DNA from: Maridesulfovibrio ferrireducens
Lineage (GTDB): Bacteria > Desulfobacterota > Desulfovibrionia > Desulfovibrionales > Desulfovibrionaceae
Length of the DNA: 64,000 nucleotides
Direction of reading: 5' to 3'
Assembly: GCF_016342405.1 (NCBI RefSeq)
Contig: NZ_JAEINN010000008.1
Location: forward strand, 62,001 to 126,000
The notes beneath the pieces were generated by a model. That model made no database searches. It saw nothing but the letters and a program-made list of their open reading frames with translations, and was not told where the DNA came from. Each line of letters begins with the position of its first letter. The stretch's first letter is position 1. Position numbers and translations under genes: made by a program. Shown piece after piece: positions 52,505-62,440 of the stretch.

Positions 52505-53728
52505 ATGGAAGGCTTTAAAAAATCTTTATTGGTCTCATTGTGGTTCATGTTCTTAGTCCTGCCTATTATGGGGGTCTTCGTGGACTCAGTTGAGGATGTT
52601 GTTATATGGCGATTGGAAAGAGTTCTATACGTTGGTATATGTACTTTTTTCCTTTCTTACGTCTGGCGTTTCATGATTCGGAAAAAGGAAGCTGGCAACA
52701 AAGTTGATGAGGAATCCGGCGAAGAGCAGATTTCCACATATAGTAAAATTTTGTCTAGTCCTTCATTTTATTATCCACTGCTTGCCGGAATTTTGATTTT
52801 TGCACTTCTTTTCCCGAAACTTTTTTCGATGTATCAGGTCAATATCATGATCTCGGCGCTCATTTATGTGGTGCTTGGACTTGGACTTAATATTGTTGTC
52901 GGGTTGGCAGGGCTTCTTGATCTCGGTTACGTAGCTTTTTATGCGGTAGGAGCTTATTCCTACGCGCTTATGAATTTATATTGGGGAGTGAATTTCTGGG
53001 TTGCGTTGCCTGTCGGCGCCCTACTTGGAGCTCTTTGCGGGATTTTGCTCGGTTTTCCCGTGTTGCGTCTCCGGGGTGATTATCTTGCGATTGTTACACT
53101 CGGATTCGGTGAAATTATCCGGCTTGTGCTGGAAAACTGGGGTGATTTTACTCACGGCCCCAGCGGGATTGCAAATATTCCCAGACCTGACTTTTTCGGC
53201 TTGTTCACAGGTCTCTCAAACTCGATACATTTCATGTATTATTTGATGCTTGTGTTGGTTATGTTCACAATTTTTATTGTGAACAGACTTAAAAATTCCC
53301 GCATAGGCCGTGCGTGGCAGGCTCTTCGTGAAGATGAGATTGCATGTCAGGCCATGGGGATTGATAAAGTTAAAACTAAGTTGATGGCATTTTCTCTGGG
53401 TGCTACATGGGCTGGTCTGGTCGGTGTTATTTTTGCTGCAAAAACTTCATTTATTAATCCGGCCAGTTTTACATTCCTTGAGTCAGCAATCATTTTATCA
53501 ATTGTTGTTCTTGGTGGTATGGGGTCAATCCTCGGGGTTATCCTCGGTGCCTTAGTGCTCATACTTCTTCCTGAATATCTCCGAGCTTTTTCCGAATATC
53601 GCATGCTTATTTTCGGAGCCACAATGGTGCTGGTGATGGTATTCAGACCGCAGGGACTTATTAGAGATGTACGACGGAAAATTGATATTAATGCCGTCAA
53701 GAAAGCCTTAGGTGAAGCCAATGAGTAA
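52505..53728 (+). CDS. livM: Branched-chain amino acid ABC transporter, permease LivM
   Basis: This 407-residue protein has an N-terminal part with two extra helices and a charged loop (about residues 1-85), as in longer LivM proteins, then the core: GLGLNIVVGLAGLLDLGYVA, LRGDYLAIVTLGFGEIIRL, GRAWQALREDEIACQAMGID and VVLGGMGSILGVILGAL. No ribosome site is seen before ATG 52505, so the exact start is not sure. Its end overlaps livG by eight bases. Confidence 0.92.
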   Translation: MEGFKKSLLVSLWFMFLVLPIMGVFVDSVEDVVIWRLERVLYVGICTFFLSYVWRFMIRKKEAGNKVDEESGEEQISTYSKILSSPSFYYPLLAGILIFALLFPKLFSMYQVNIMISALIYVVLGLGLNIVVGLAGLLDLGYVAFYAVGAYSYALMNLYWGVNFWVALPVGALLGALCGILLGFPVLRLRGDYLAIVTLGFGEIIRLVLENWGDFTHGPSGIANIPRPDFFGLFTGLSNSIHFMYYLMLVLVMFTIFIVNRLKNSRIGRAWQALREDEIACQAMGIDKVKTKLMAFSLGATWAGLVGVIFAAKTSFINPASFTFLESAIILSIVVLGGMGSILGVILGALVLILLPEYLRAFSEYRMLIFGATMVLVMVFRPQGLIRDVRRKIDINAVKKALGEANE

Positions 53729-54521
53729 TGAAAAAAGAACAGTGCTTGAGGTTAGGGGAGTCTGCAAAGATTTCGGAGGCCTAAGAGCCCTTGATGATGT
53801 CGATCTTGATGTGCGCGAAGGTGAGATTGTTGCTCTTATCGGTCCTAACGGAGCTGGAAAGACTACCTTTTTCAACTGTATTACCGGAATTTATAATCCT
53901 ACTTTAGGCGATGTGAAGATTGATCCCAGCGGTAAAGGATTCAAGAGAATCAACGGGATGAAACCCAATCATGTCACAGAAATGGGGATGGCTAGAACTT
54001 TTCAGAATATCCGTCTTTTTCCATCAATGAGCGTTATCGAAAATGTAATGATAGGGTGCCATTGCCGTACAAAAGCAAGCTTTATCGGAGCTGTTTTTCG
54101 CGGTCCGGGTACTAAAAGGGAAGAACGTGAAACCATCATCAAGAGTTACGAACTGCTCAAAGAATTAGGTCTTGATGAATTTTCAGACGAACTTGCTTGC
54201 AACCTGCCATACGGTGCTCAGCGCCGTCTCGAAATCGCAAGAGCTTTGGCAACCGATCCTTTCTTATTGCTTCTCGATGAGCCTGCTGCCGGTATGAATC
54301 CGCAGGAGACTCTTGAGCTTGAAGATCTGATTGTTTCAATTAAAGAGAAACATAACATATCCGTTCTCCTGATTGAGCATGATATGAAAATGGTTATGAG
54401 TCTTTCAGACCGTTTATTCGTTTTAGAGTACGGCCGGGAAATTGCTCACGGAACTCCTCAGGAGGTCAGCCAGAATCCCGCTGTAATCAAGGCTTATCTC
54501 GGAGAAGATTTAGATGCTTAA
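53721..54521 (+). CDS. livG: Branched-chain amino acid ABC transporter, ATPase LivG
   Basis: This 266-residue ATPase has Walker A ALIGPNGAGKTTFFNCITGI, the LivG insertion with MARTFQNIRLFPSMSVIENV, signature LPYGAQRRLEIARALA, and Walker B LLLLDEPAAGMNP. ATG 53721 is chosen, with AGGTGA at 53710-53715. It overlaps livM upstream and livF downstream. Confidence 0.95.
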   Translation: MSNEKRTVLEVRGVCKDFGGLRALDDVDLDVREGEIVALIGPNGAGKTTFFNCITGIYNPTLGDVKIDPSGKGFKRINGMKPNHVTEMGMARTFQNIRLFPSMSVIENVMIGCHCRTKASFIGAVFRGPGTKREERETIIKSYELLKELGLDEFSDELACNLPYGAQRRLEIARALATDPFLLLLDEPAAGMNPQETLELEDLIVSIKEKHNISVLLIEHDMKMVMSLSDRLFVLEYGREIAHGTPQEVSQNPAVIKAYLGEDLDA

Positions 54522-55221
54522 ATTAAAAAATATTAATACCTACTACGGTAATATTCAGGCCCTGAGAAATATTAATATCGAGGTCGCAAAAGGTGAAATA
54601 ATCACCTTGATCGGAGCTAACGGCGCCGGTAAGACCACAACTCTTATGACTATCAGTGGAGTTGTTCCACCGCGTACGGGTGAAGTTTTATATGAAGGTC
54701 AGCCTATTCATAAAAAGAGTCCCGATAAAATTGTTAAAATGGGCATATCTCAGGTTCCAGAAGGACGACTCATCTTTCCAGATCTCACTATTACCGAAAA
54801 TTTGGATATGGGTGCTTTTTTAAGGGATGACAAAGCCGGAATAAAAGAAGATATGGAACATGCGTTTAAGTTGTTTCCTATTCTTTATGAACGAAGAAAA
54901 CAGCTCGGAGGAAATCTTTCGGGTGGTGAACAACAAATGTTGGCAATTTCCCGAGCGTTAATGGCCAGACCGAAGCTTCTTCTTTTAGATGAACCTTCAC
55001 TTGGACTGGCTCCGTTAATTATTCGGCAAATTTTCGAAATAGTCAAAAAAATCAATAAAGAAAGTGGAACAACCGTTTTTCTTGTTGAGCAGAATGCGAA
55101 CCTCGCTTTAAAGACAGCCCATCGAGGTTATGTCATGGAAAACGGGGAGATAATACTCTCCGACACCAGTGAAAAATTGCTGGCGAACGAGGATGTGAAA
55201 AAAGCATACTTAGGACTTTAG
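54514..55221 (+). CDS. livF: Branched-chain amino acid ABC transporter, ATPase LivF
   Basis: This 235-residue ATPase has Walker A TLIGANGAGKTTTLMTISGV, PEGRLIFPDLTITENL, signature NLSGGEQQMLAISRALMA and Walker B LLLLDEPSLGLAPLI, all typical of LivF. Its ATG lies inside the end of livG. It ends the liv operon. Confidence 0.95.
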   Translation: MLKLKNINTYYGNIQALRNINIEVAKGEIITLIGANGAGKTTTLMTISGVVPPRTGEVLYEGQPIHKKSPDKIVKMGISQVPEGRLIFPDLTITENLDMGAFLRDDKAGIKEDMEHAFKLFPILYERRKQLGGNLSGGEQQMLAISRALMARPKLLLLDEPSLGLAPLIIRQIFEIVKKINKESGTTVFLVEQNANLALKTAHRGYVMENGEIILSDTSEKLLANEDVKKAYLGL

Positions 55222-55233
55222 AGTTGACAAAAA

Positions 55234-55259
55234 TTGGCCCCGCAGATACGCGGGGCCAA
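55234..55259 (+). terminator. GC-rich hairpin at the end of the liv operon
   Basis: TTGGCCCCGC (55234-55243) pairs perfectly with GCGGGGCCAA (55250-55259). It is followed by CTACTTTGAATTAC, not a proper T run, so it may be a poor terminator or a 3' stabiliser. Confidence 0.65.
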
Positions 55260-55286
55260 CTACTTTGAATTACTTTTTAGAATCGG

Positions 55287-55314
55287 TTGAATCCGGGGCG
55301 AAAAAGTATATAAT
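55287..55314 (+). promoter_or_regulatory. Promoter of guaBA
   Basis: TTGAAT (55287-55292) and a perfect TATAAT (55309-55314) are 16 bases apart. The start of transcription would be near 55321, giving a leader of about 175 bases before guaB. Confidence 0.65.
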
Positions 55315-55427
55315 AAGAAATGATTTTTTTTTAATAAATTCCGGCTGGTCGTATCGTCCAGTCATAAACAATTTGCTACTTACAGTACCCCTGTTGTATT
55401 ATCTTTAAAAGGATGGGCGGGGTTTGA

Positions 55428-55463
55428 GAGGAATCATAGTGTAATGATTTCTCTTTTCTTTTA
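55428..55463 (+). terminator. Terminator-like hairpin inside the guaB leader (possible attenuator)
   Basis: GAGGAATCAT (55428-55437) pairs with ATGATTTCTC (55444-55453, one G-U), followed by TTTTCTTTT. It lies 33 bases before the guaB ATG and downstream of the promoter at 55287-55314, so it would act on guaBA rather than on the liv operon. Confidence 0.5.
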
Positions 55464-55495
55464 GCTAGTAGTCCAAAATTATATGAGAGGAAAAG

Positions 55496-56953
55496 ATGGA
55501 AAAGGTAGTTGGTCAGTCTTTGACTTTTGACGATGTTCTGCTTTTGCCTGCCTATTCGGAAGTGCTTCCCGATAAGGTGAACGTGTCCGCTAAACTGACA
55601 GAAGAGATTACTCTTGGAATACCTCTTATCAGTGCCGCAATGGATACCGTTACTGAATCTCAAATGGCTATTTCCATGGCTCGCCATGGTGGTGTCGGCG
55701 TTGTGCATAAGAATATGAGTGTCAGGGACCAGGTTCGCGAAGTTGAGAGAGTAAAAAAATCAGAAAGCGGCATGGTCACAGACCCTATCACTGTTCACCC
55801 TGAAGATACTGTCGGCAAGGCTCTTGATTTGATGGCTGAATTTAAAATTTCAGGCTTTCCGGTAGTAAAAGGTGAACACCTTGCAGGAATTATCACCAAT
55901 CGTGATGTTCGCTTTGTAAAGGACAGAAACACTCTCGTTTCTGAAGTAATGACCAGTCGTAACCTTATTACTGTTCCACACGGAATAGCTTTCGAAGAAG
56001 CTAAAAGACTTCTCCATCAGAACCGTATTGAAAAACTTTTAGTTGTTGATGACGAGAATAAACTTACCGGTCTTATCACCATTAAAGATATCGACAAAGT
56101 CAAACAATATCCGAATGCTGCAAAAGATTCACGTGGCAGACTTCGCGTAGGAGCTGCAATCGGAGTCGGTCGCGACTTTATGGAACGCAGTTCGGCACTT
56201 GTTGATGCCGGTGTTGATTTTCTTGCTCTTGATTCAGCGCATGGTCATTCTAAAAATATTCTGGACAGCATAAAAGAACTTCGTTCCTGCTTCCCGGATG
56301 CGCAGATTATTGGTGGTAATATTGCTACTTATACAGGTGCAATGGCACTTGCTGATGCTGGCGTAAATGCTGTTAAGGTTGGAATCGGACCCGGTTCTAT
56401 TTGTACAACACGTGTTGTTGCAGGTGTCGGTGTACCGCAGATCTCTGCAATCATGGAAGCTGTCAGAGCTTGCCACGATCGTGGTATATGTGTCATCGCA
56501 GACGGAGGCATTAAGTTCTCCGGTGATGTTGTAAAGGCTCTTGTTGCCGGTGCAAATACCGTTATGATGGGATCAATGTTTGCCGGAACTGATGAAAGCC
56601 CCGGTGAAAAGGTTCTTTATCAAGGACGTAGCTATAAACTATATCGCGGAATGGGATCAATCGATGCTATGAAGCAGGGTAGTTCTGACCGCTATTTCCA
56701 GAAAGATACAAATAAACTTGTTCCTGAAGGTATTGTCGGACGCGTTCCTTATAAAGGGCCTGTTTCTGAAAGTATCTACCAGATGATCGGTGGTTTGCGT
56801 TCCGGTATGGGATATGTCGGTTGCGGCTCCGTTCAGGAATTACAGGAGAAGGCTCAGTTTACTCAGATGACTTCTGCCGGATTCAAAGAGAGCCACGTTC
56901 ACGATGTAATTATCACCAAAGAAGCACCTAATTATAGGGTTGATGCTTACTAA
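55496..56953 (+). CDS. guaB: Inosine-5'-monophosphate dehydrogenase
   Basis: This 485-residue enzyme oxidises IMP to XMP with NAD, the committed step to GMP. TIM-barrel with the catalytic Cys in GPGSICTTR, the CBS pair inserted at about residues 90-205 ([34 protein letters not shown]), and the flap region near RGMGSIDAM. Normal length. GAGAGGA lies ahead of ATG 55496. guaA follows after 18 bases. Confidence 0.97.
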   Translation: MEKVVGQSLTFDDVLLLPAYSEVLPDKVNVSAKLTEEITLGIPLISAAMDTVTESQMAISMARHGGVGVVHKNMSVRDQVREVERVKKSESGMVTDPITVHPEDTVGKALDLMAEFKISGFPVVKGEHLAGIITNRDVRFVKDRNTLVSEVMTSRNLITVPHGIAFEEAKRLLHQNRIEKLLVVDDENKLTGLITIKDIDKVKQYPNAAKDSRGRLRVGAAIGVGRDFMERSSALVDAGVDFLALDSAHGHSKNILDSIKELRSCFPDAQIIGGNIATYTGAMALADAGVNAVKVGIGPGSICTTRVVAGVGVPQISAIMEAVRACHDRGICVIADGGIKFSGDVVKALVAGANTVMMGSMFAGTDESPGEKVLYQGRSYKLYRGMGSIDAMKQGSSDRYFQKDTNKLVPEGIVGRVPYKGPVSESIYQMIGGLRSGMGYVGCGSVQELQEKAQFTQMTSAGFKESHVHDVIITKEAPNYRVDAY

Positions 56954-56971
56954 TTAAAGTCAGGAGTCGTT

Positions 56972-58519
56972 ATGAAGCACGAAAATAAAGTAATTATTCT
57001 GGACTTCGGGTCCCAGTTTACGCAGCTCATCGCTCGCAGAATACGCGAGGTGGGTGTATATTCCGAAATTCATCCTTGTAATGTTGATCCCGAAAAGATT
57101 AAAGCTCTGAATCCCGGAGCATTGATTCTTTCCGGTGGCCCTTCATCCGTACTTGATGTGGATTCTCCTCAGCTTGATCCGGCTTACCTTGAAATGAACG
57201 TACCTATTCTCGGTATCTGTTACGGTATGCAGCTTTTGACCCATAGCATGGGCGGAAAAGTTGTATCCTCTGAAGATAGAGAATATGGCCGCGCTGACTT
57301 TTGCGGAACCGGCGGATGTGAGTTGTGGCAGGGTATTGAAAGCCTTGAGAAACTGACTGTCTGGATGAGCCACGGTGACCGTGTTGAATCCATTCCTGAA
57401 GGTTTTAAAATCTGCGGAACAACTGAAAGCATTCCTTTTGCAGCAATGGCTGACGAGGAACGTAAAATTTATGCATTGCAGTTCCATCCTGAAGTTGCTC
57501 ATACCGAAAGTGGAAATACCATTATTTCCAACTTTGTATTCAAAATTGCAGGACTTAAGGCCGACTGGTCTATGGCTTCTTTTGTTGAAAACAGTATTAA
57601 AGAAATGCGTGAAAAGATCGGAGACGCTCAGGTTGTTCTCGGTCTTTCAGGCGGTATAGATTCAACAGTTGTTGCAGTTCTGCTTCATAAAGCAATCGGT
57701 AAAAGGTTGCATTGTATCTTCGTTGATAACGGTTTACTTCGTATGCACGAACGTGAAGAAGTTATCGGTTTTCTGGAAGAACATTTCGAGTTGAACGTTA
57801 AATGCGTTGATTCCGCAAGGTTGTTCCTTGATAAGCTTGTAGGTGTTGAAGATCCTGAAAAGAAACGCAAACTTATCGGTTATACTTTTATTGATGTTTT
57901 CAATGAAGAAGCGCAGGCTCTTAAAAATGTAAAATTCCTTGCTCAGGGAACTCTGTATCCTGATGTTATTGAATCTGAATCATTTAAAGGCCCTTCAGCT
58001 GTAATCAAGTCTCATCACAATGTAGGCGGACTTCCTGAAGATATGGATCTTGATCTTGTTGAGCCACTTCGTGAGCTTTTCAAAGATGAAGTTCGTAAAG
58101 TTGCTGCTGAGCTTGGACTTCCTGAACATATCATCTGGCGTCAGCCTTTCCCCGGACCGGGGCTTGCAATCCGTATACTTGGTGAAATCACCGATGAAAG
58201 GCTTGAAATTCTGCGTCAGGCAGATCGGATCGTTCAGCATGAGCTTCATGCTACCGGCTGGTATCGTAAGATCTGGCAGGGATTTGCTGTTCTGCTTCCG
58301 CTCAAGACCGTTGGTGTTATGGGTGATGACCGTACTTATGAGCACGTAATTGCTCTGAGACTTGTTGACAGTCTTGATGCAATGACCGCAGACTGGAGCC
58401 GTCTCCCTAATGATATTCTTGCCCGTATGTCCAACCGGATTATTAACGAGGTTAAGGGTGTTAACAGAGTTGTTCTTGATATCTCTTCCAAGCCACCGGC
58501 TACAATTGAGTGGGAGTAA
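56972..58519 (+). CDS. guaA: GMP synthase (glutamine-hydrolysing)
   Basis: This 515-residue enzyme aminates XMP to GMP. The glutaminase part has the Cys in [10 protein letters not shown] and His/Glu in [11 protein letters not shown]; the ATP pyrophosphatase part has the PP-loop [11 protein letters not shown]; and the C-terminal dimerisation domain ends PATIEWE as usual. CAGGAG precedes ATG 56972. It forms an operon with guaB. Confidence 0.97.
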   Translation: MKHENKVIILDFGSQFTQLIARRIREVGVYSEIHPCNVDPEKIKALNPGALILSGGPSSVLDVDSPQLDPAYLEMNVPILGICYGMQLLTHSMGGKVVSSEDREYGRADFCGTGGCELWQGIESLEKLTVWMSHGDRVESIPEGFKICGTTESIPFAAMADEERKIYALQFHPEVAHTESGNTIISNFVFKIAGLKADWSMASFVENSIKEMREKIGDAQVVLGLSGGIDSTVVAVLLHKAIGKRLHCIFVDNGLLRMHEREEVIGFLEEHFELNVKCVDSARLFLDKLVGVEDPEKKRKLIGYTFIDVFNEEAQALKNVKFLAQGTLYPDVIESESFKGPSAVIKSHHNVGGLPEDMDLDLVEPLRELFKDEVRKVAAELGLPEHIIWRQPFPGPGLAIRILGEITDERLEILRQADRIVQHELHATGWYRKIWQGFAVLLPLKTVGVMGDDRTYEHVIALRLVDSLDAMTADWSRLPNDILARMSNRIINEVKGVNRVVLDISSKPPATIEWE

Positions 58520-58587
58520 ATTTACTTCTGCTTAAGGCGTAGAAAAAGTTTTAGAAATCAGGTACAAGATCTCAACAATTCATGAAA

Positions 58588-58628
58588 AAGCCTATACAGG
58601 ATTCCTATTCTGAATCCTGTATAGGCTT
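58588..58628. repeat. Perfect 17-bp inverted repeat between guaA and tatB
   Basis: A 17-base arm at 58588-58604 (AAGCCTATACAGGATTC) is matched exactly by its complement at 58612-58628, with a 7-base loop and no T run directly after. It may form a hairpin in the transcript, either as a weak terminator or as a 3' protective structure for guaBA. Confidence 0.85.
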
Positions 58629-58674
58629 ACAGCGTATACATGGTTTTTTTGCCACAACGAATTAAGGAAATAAT

Positions 58675-59016
58675 ATGTTCGGAATCGGTACAACGGAACT
58701 TATTGTCATTTTGGTTGTAGCTCTGATTATAATCGGACCTCAAAAACTTCCCGAACTCATTAAAAACCTTGGCAGAGGTCTTTCTGAAGTTAAAAAGATG
58801 TCTAATGACGTTAAAAATACTTTAGACGCAGAGGTTTCCGCTGCGGATAATGAAAGACAAGCTAAAGAAGATCGCGCGAAAGAAGAAGCCCGCAGAAAGG
58901 CCGAAGTTGAAGCTATGGATAAGGCCCGTCAGGCTGAAGCCGAGAAAGCTGAAGACAAATCTGCTCCTGTGGCAGAAGCTGCTACCGGTTCTGATTCTGA
59001 AGGTGGAAAGGCATGA
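58675..59016 (+). CDS. tatB: Sec-independent protein translocase TatB (TatA/B family)
   Basis: This 113-residue protein has the family layout: MFGIGTTELIVILVVALIIIG as the membrane helix, hinge GPQKLPEL, an amphipathic helix (IKNLGRGLSEVKKM), then a charged Ala/Glu/Lys tail. Glu8 in the helix and a length over 100 favour TatB over TatA, though the two are not safely separated. It is directly upstream of and overlapping tatC by four bases. Confidence 0.85.
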   Translation: MFGIGTTELIVILVVALIIIGPQKLPELIKNLGRGLSEVKKMSNDVKNTLDAEVSAADNERQAKEDRAKEEARRKAEVEAMDKARQAEAEKAEDKSAPVAEAATGSDSEGGKA

Positions 59017-60125
59017 GCGGGAATGACAAAGACTCTCGTGAAGTAGGACAGGAAGAGCAGGAAGATTCGGAAAAACTCGATTCTTCCGGCGATAAGTCCG
59101 AATCAGAAAGCGAAGGCTCAACTTCCGCTGAAAAGACTGGTGATGAAGATGGTTCAACTGAGAGTGTAGATTCTGAGACAGGTGATCTGTCTGATGAAGA
59201 AGATGATCAGGATGAAGGCGATGAAGAACCGGCTATGACTTTTCTCCAGCATATGGACGAATTGCGTAGACGGTTTATTCGCATTTTTATTGCTTGCGGG
59301 GTTGGTTTTTTTGCTTGTTATGCCTTTGCGAAGCCTCTTTTCTCATTGCTCATGGCTCCGCTTGTAGCTACTTTACCTGAAAATTCTACTCTTATCTTTA
59401 CTTCTCTGCCCGAAGGTTTTGTTACTTATCTTAAGGTCTCCTTTGTGGCTGGTTTTTTTCTTGTTTCTCCGTATATTTTTTCTCAGGTCTGGGGCTTTAT
59501 TGCTCCAGGACTTTATAAGCACGAACGTAAGTGGATGATTCCACTGGCTTTTCTATCTGCCTTTTTCTTTGTCGGAGGAGCCTTATTTGGCTACTACGTA
59601 GTATTTCCCTTTGGTTGTGAATTTTTTATGGGTTTTGCGGATGAATTTATTCGGCCCATGCCTACGCTTCGTGAGTATTTATCATTCTCTTTGAAGCTAT
59701 TATTTGCCTTCGGTTTAATTTTTGAAATGCCACTGTTTATCTTTTTTTTGGCACGCCTCGGAGTTGTGACTCACACTTGGCTACGCGCAAAACGTAAATA
59801 TGCAATTCTGGTCTGTTTTATATGTTCTGCCGTTTTGACTCCTCCGGATGTCATTACTCAGACTTTGATGGCTGGACCGCTGGTTATTTTGTATGAAATT
59901 GGTATTTGGATTTCATATTTCTTCGGTAAAAGAGGCGGACGCATAGAAGAGAAGGCTAAAGCAAAAGCCGCTGCAGAAGCTGAAAATAATGATGATGATC
60001 CTGATGATTCCGGCCCGGATGGTGGCGGAGCAGCAAGTGAAGAATCTGCTGATACTAAAGAAAAAGATAAGAAAGACAGTAAAAAAAATAATTCTGATTA
60101 CGACGAAGATATGATTGAAATGTAA
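59013..60125 (+). CDS. tatC: Sec-independent protein translocase TatC with long acidic extensions
   Basis: The core (about residues 75-310) has six helices and the TatC blocks MTFLQHMDELRRR, PLFSLLMAPLV, FSQVWGFIAPGLYKHERKW and FGLIFEMPLFIFFL, which bind twin-arginine signals. Before it lies a 74-residue stretch almost wholly of Glu, Asp, Ser and Gly; after it a 60-residue Ala/Lys/Asp-rich tail ending DYDEDMIEM. Usual TatC proteins are 240-260 residues. ATG 59013 overlaps tatB. A later start at Met75 would remove the extension, but there is no ribosome site there, so the long form is preferred. Confidence 0.9.
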   Translation: MSGNDKDSREVGQEEQEDSEKLDSSGDKSESESEGSTSAEKTGDEDGSTESVDSETGDLSDEEDDQDEGDEEPAMTFLQHMDELRRRFIRIFIACGVGFFACYAFAKPLFSLLMAPLVATLPENSTLIFTSLPEGFVTYLKVSFVAGFFLVSPYIFSQVWGFIAPGLYKHERKWMIPLAFLSAFFFVGGALFGYYVVFPFGCEFFMGFADEFIRPMPTLREYLSFSLKLLFAFGLIFEMPLFIFFLARLGVVTHTWLRAKRKYAILVCFICSAVLTPPDVITQTLMAGPLVILYEIGIWISYFFGKRGGRIEEKAKAKAAAEAENNDDDPDDSGPDGGGAASEESADTKEKDKKDSKKNNSDYDEDMIEM

Positions 60126-60164
60126 CGGCAGCCGTTTCGGTTGCCATGCTCAAGAGAGGTTGGT

Positions 60165-60752
60165 TTGTCTAATAGATCTGCATCGATTGCCCGAACTACG
60201 AAAGAAACGGATATTGCCCTTTCTGTAAATATTGACGGTGAAGGCCGTACTGATATTTCTACCGGAGTGGGATTTGCCGATCATATGCTTACCCTCATGA
60301 CTTTCTGGGCGGGTTTCGATCTTGAATTGAAATGTAAGGGTGATCTTGAGATTGACACCCACCATACCCTTGAAGATATCGCGCTTGTTTTAGGACAGGC
60401 ACTATCTGAAGCCATGGGTGATAAAAAGGGCATAAACCGGATCGGATTTGCCAAGGTTCCAATGGATGAAGCTTTGGTGGAAGTTGTTATTGATCTTTCC
60501 GGCAGGGCCTATCTGGTATATGATGATGACATTCTTCCGGCGATTATTGCCGGAGATGAACGTGATGTATGGCGGGAATTTTTCAAATCATTGGCATTTA
60601 AAGCCGGAATGAATTTACATATTAAGTTTGAATATGGACGCAACGGGCATCATCTTTTAGAAGGTGCTTTCAAGGCTCTTGGGTTGGCATTCAAACAAGC
60701 TCTGTCTGTAGAACGGAAAGGGTTACCAAGCACTAAAGGGAGTCTTGATTAA
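60165..60752 (+). CDS. hisB: Imidazoleglycerol-phosphate dehydratase
   Basis: This protein of about 195 residues catalyses the sixth step of histidine synthesis. Metal-binding motifs are intact: [31 protein letters not shown] and [16 protein letters not shown]. It starts at TTG 60165 behind AGAGAGGT (60153-60160); the frame is open to TTG 60141, but that start has no ribosome site. Single-domain form, without the phosphatase. Its stop overlaps the next gene (TAATG). Confidence 0.93.
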   Translation: MSNRSASIARTTKETDIALSVNIDGEGRTDISTGVGFADHMLTLMTFWAGFDLELKCKGDLEIDTHHTLEDIALVLGQALSEAMGDKKGINRIGFAKVPMDEALVEVVIDLSGRAYLVYDDDILPAIIAGDERDVWREFFKSLAFKAGMNLHIKFEYGRNGHHLLEGAFKALGLAFKQALSVERKGLPSTKGSLD

Positions 60753-61408
60753 TGAAACGATTTATCCCCATTTTTTTGGTTTGCTTTTTAATTCTGCCAA
60801 CCCTTATCGGTTGTCAGAGTAAAAGCTCTATCGTTAAGCTTCCTCGTCCGGTTGGAACAGTTGCTGTTGCCGGTTTTACGAATCCTGTATTTAATTGGGA
60901 ACTCTTGGCAGGGTATCTGCCGCAAGAAGGGAACCCTATCGATAAAAAAGTATTAGAGCAGCTTGATACCAAATTGGTTGAAATTCTTGGAAAGCATGGC
61001 GTTACCGGGTACGCGCGTCCAGCGATAACCCGTCAGTGTCAGGAAATCGAAGTTTTCGAAAATATGGGTACAAGACGCGAAGCCGCTTTCAGCTATTGGG
61101 TGAAAGTTGGTGAGTGTATGACTTCTGATTATATTCTTGTTCCTCAGATTTTGTTTTGGCAGGATCTGCGCGGAATGAAACAGGCTGATTTAAATATTCA
61201 GCCCGCATCTGTGGTTATTGATCTTTTTCTCATCGATGTTAACAACAAGCGCATTGTCAGAAGGTTTCACTTCGACGAAACTCAGCAACCGCTCATGGAA
61301 AATATGTTGCAAGCCGGCAAATTTTTTGAAAGAGGCGGTAAATGGGTAACTGGTCTTGAACTTGCTGATGAAGCTCTTCAGAATGGACTTATGGAGCTCG
61401 GTTTATGA
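60752..61408 (+). CDS. Predicted lipoprotein within the his operon
   Basis: This 218-residue protein has a lipoprotein signal ([20 protein letters not shown], Cys at 21). The mature part begins [20 protein letters not shown] and has a mixed alpha/beta composition with [13 protein letters not shown] and [21 protein letters not shown], which recall outer-membrane-linked lipoproteins that hydrolyse or sense nothing I can name. I recognise no family. It overlaps hisB by one base and hisA by four, so it is tightly coupled to histidine genes without an obvious reason. Confidence 0.75.
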   Translation: MKRFIPIFLVCFLILPTLIGCQSKSSIVKLPRPVGTVAVAGFTNPVFNWELLAGYLPQEGNPIDKKVLEQLDTKLVEILGKHGVTGYARPAITRQCQEIEVFENMGTRREAAFSYWVKVGECMTSDYILVPQILFWQDLRGMKQADLNIQPASVVIDLFLIDVNNKRIVRRFHFDETQQPLMENMLQAGKFFERGGKWVTGLELADEALQNGLMELGL

Positions 61409-62133
61409 TTATTTTTCCCGCTGTTGATATTAAAGACGGACAGTGCGTACGTCTTGCTCAGGGACAGGCTGATGCTGTCACTGTATTTGGTAAAGACCCT
61501 GTAGCTCAGGCTGTTTACTGGGAGAATCAGGGCGCTCGTTATCTTCATGTTATTGATCTTGATGGTGCATTCAGCGGCGTTCCAAAGAATTTTGATCTTA
61601 TTAATCAGATTTGTTCACAGTTAAGTATCCCGGTTCAGCTTGGCGGCGGAATCAGAGATATTGAAACTGCTGCTAAATATATTGAAGCCGGAGTTAAGCG
61701 ATTAATTATCGGAACAATGGCTCTTGAAAATGAAAAAATGTTTGCAGAACTTTGCGCTCGTTTTCCCGGACAGATCGGAGTTTCTCTTGACGCTGTAGAT
61801 GGTAAGCTCAAGTCACGTGGCTGGGTCGAGGATGCTGGAATTTCAATTTATGATATTATTCCTCGTATGGAAGCTGACGGTGCTGCTTTTATTATTTACA
61901 CAGATATCAGCAGAGACGGTATGGAAACCGGTGTTAACACCAGCGGCCTTGCTGAGCTTTGTTCCAAGACTAAACTTCCTGTAATTGCAGCCGGCGGTGT
62001 TGCAACACTTGAAGATATTATGAATTTATATCCGCTTGTTTCTAAAGGGCTTGAAGGCGCTATTTCAGGTAAAGCTATTTATACTGGTTCGCTGAATTTG
62101 ACTGAAGCTATCGAGTGGCTGGATAATAATTAA
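61405..62133 (+). CDS. hisA: Phosphoribosylformimino-AICAR phosphate isomerase
   Basis: This 242-residue TIM-barrel performs the Amadori rearrangement of the fourth step of histidine synthesis. The catalytic acids are Asp8 in [13 protein letters not shown] and the Asp in [13 protein letters not shown]. Phosphate-binding blocks [16 protein letters not shown] and [11 protein letters not shown] are present. It overlaps the lipoprotein gene (ATGA). The usual neighbours hisH and hisF are not here. Confidence 0.95.
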   Translation: MIIFPAVDIKDGQCVRLAQGQADAVTVFGKDPVAQAVYWENQGARYLHVIDLDGAFSGVPKNFDLINQICSQLSIPVQLGGGIRDIETAAKYIEAGVKRLIIGTMALENEKMFAELCARFPGQIGVSLDAVDGKLKSRGWVEDAGISIYDIIPRMEADGAAFIIYTDISRDGMETGVNTSGLAELCSKTKLPVIAAGGVATLEDIMNLYPLVSKGLEGAISGKAIYTGSLNLTEAIEWLDNN

Positions 62134-62142
62134 GGAGAAGCT

Positions 62143-62349
62143 ATGAAAACTGTTGAAATCAAAGGTATGAGTTGTCCGCATTGTGTTGCTTCGGTCACTA
62201 AGGCTTTAAGTTCTGTAGAAGGGCTTAAAAACATCAGTGTCAGTCTTGAAAAAGCAGAAGCTACATATGAAGAAGTCACCCCTGTTGATGAAGCTAAAAT
62301 CAAGGAAGTAATTTCCAAGATCGGCTTTGAGCCCGGCGCAGTTAAATAG
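62143..62349 (+). CDS. Heavy-metal-associated domain protein (copper chaperone-like)
   Basis: This 68-residue protein is a single HMA domain with the metal-binding GMSCPHCVASV motif and the ferredoxin-like fold typical of CopZ (VEIKGM, ISVSLEKAEATYEE, VISKIGFEPG). It would carry Cu(I) or another soft metal in the cytosol. AAGGAGA precedes ATG 62143, 9 bases after hisA. No metal ATPase is next to it. Confidence 0.88.
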   Translation: MKTVEIKGMSCPHCVASVTKALSSVEGLKNISVSLEKAEATYEEVTPVDEAKIKEVISKIGFEPGAVK

Positions 62350-62371
62350 TTTAAATTTGATGCTAATTATT

Positions 62372-62405
62372 AAGCCCGCATTCCATATGGAATGCGGGCT
62401 TTTTT
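62372..62405 (+). terminator. Intrinsic terminator after the his-HMA operon
   Basis: A perfect 13-bp stem, AAGCCCGCATTCC (62372-62384) with GGAATGCGGGCTT (62389-62401), loop ATAT, followed by T to 62405. It faces the end of gatA. Confidence 0.95.
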
Positions 62406-62440
62406 ATTAATTATATTTAAAAGTTTAGATCGTTTAAATT

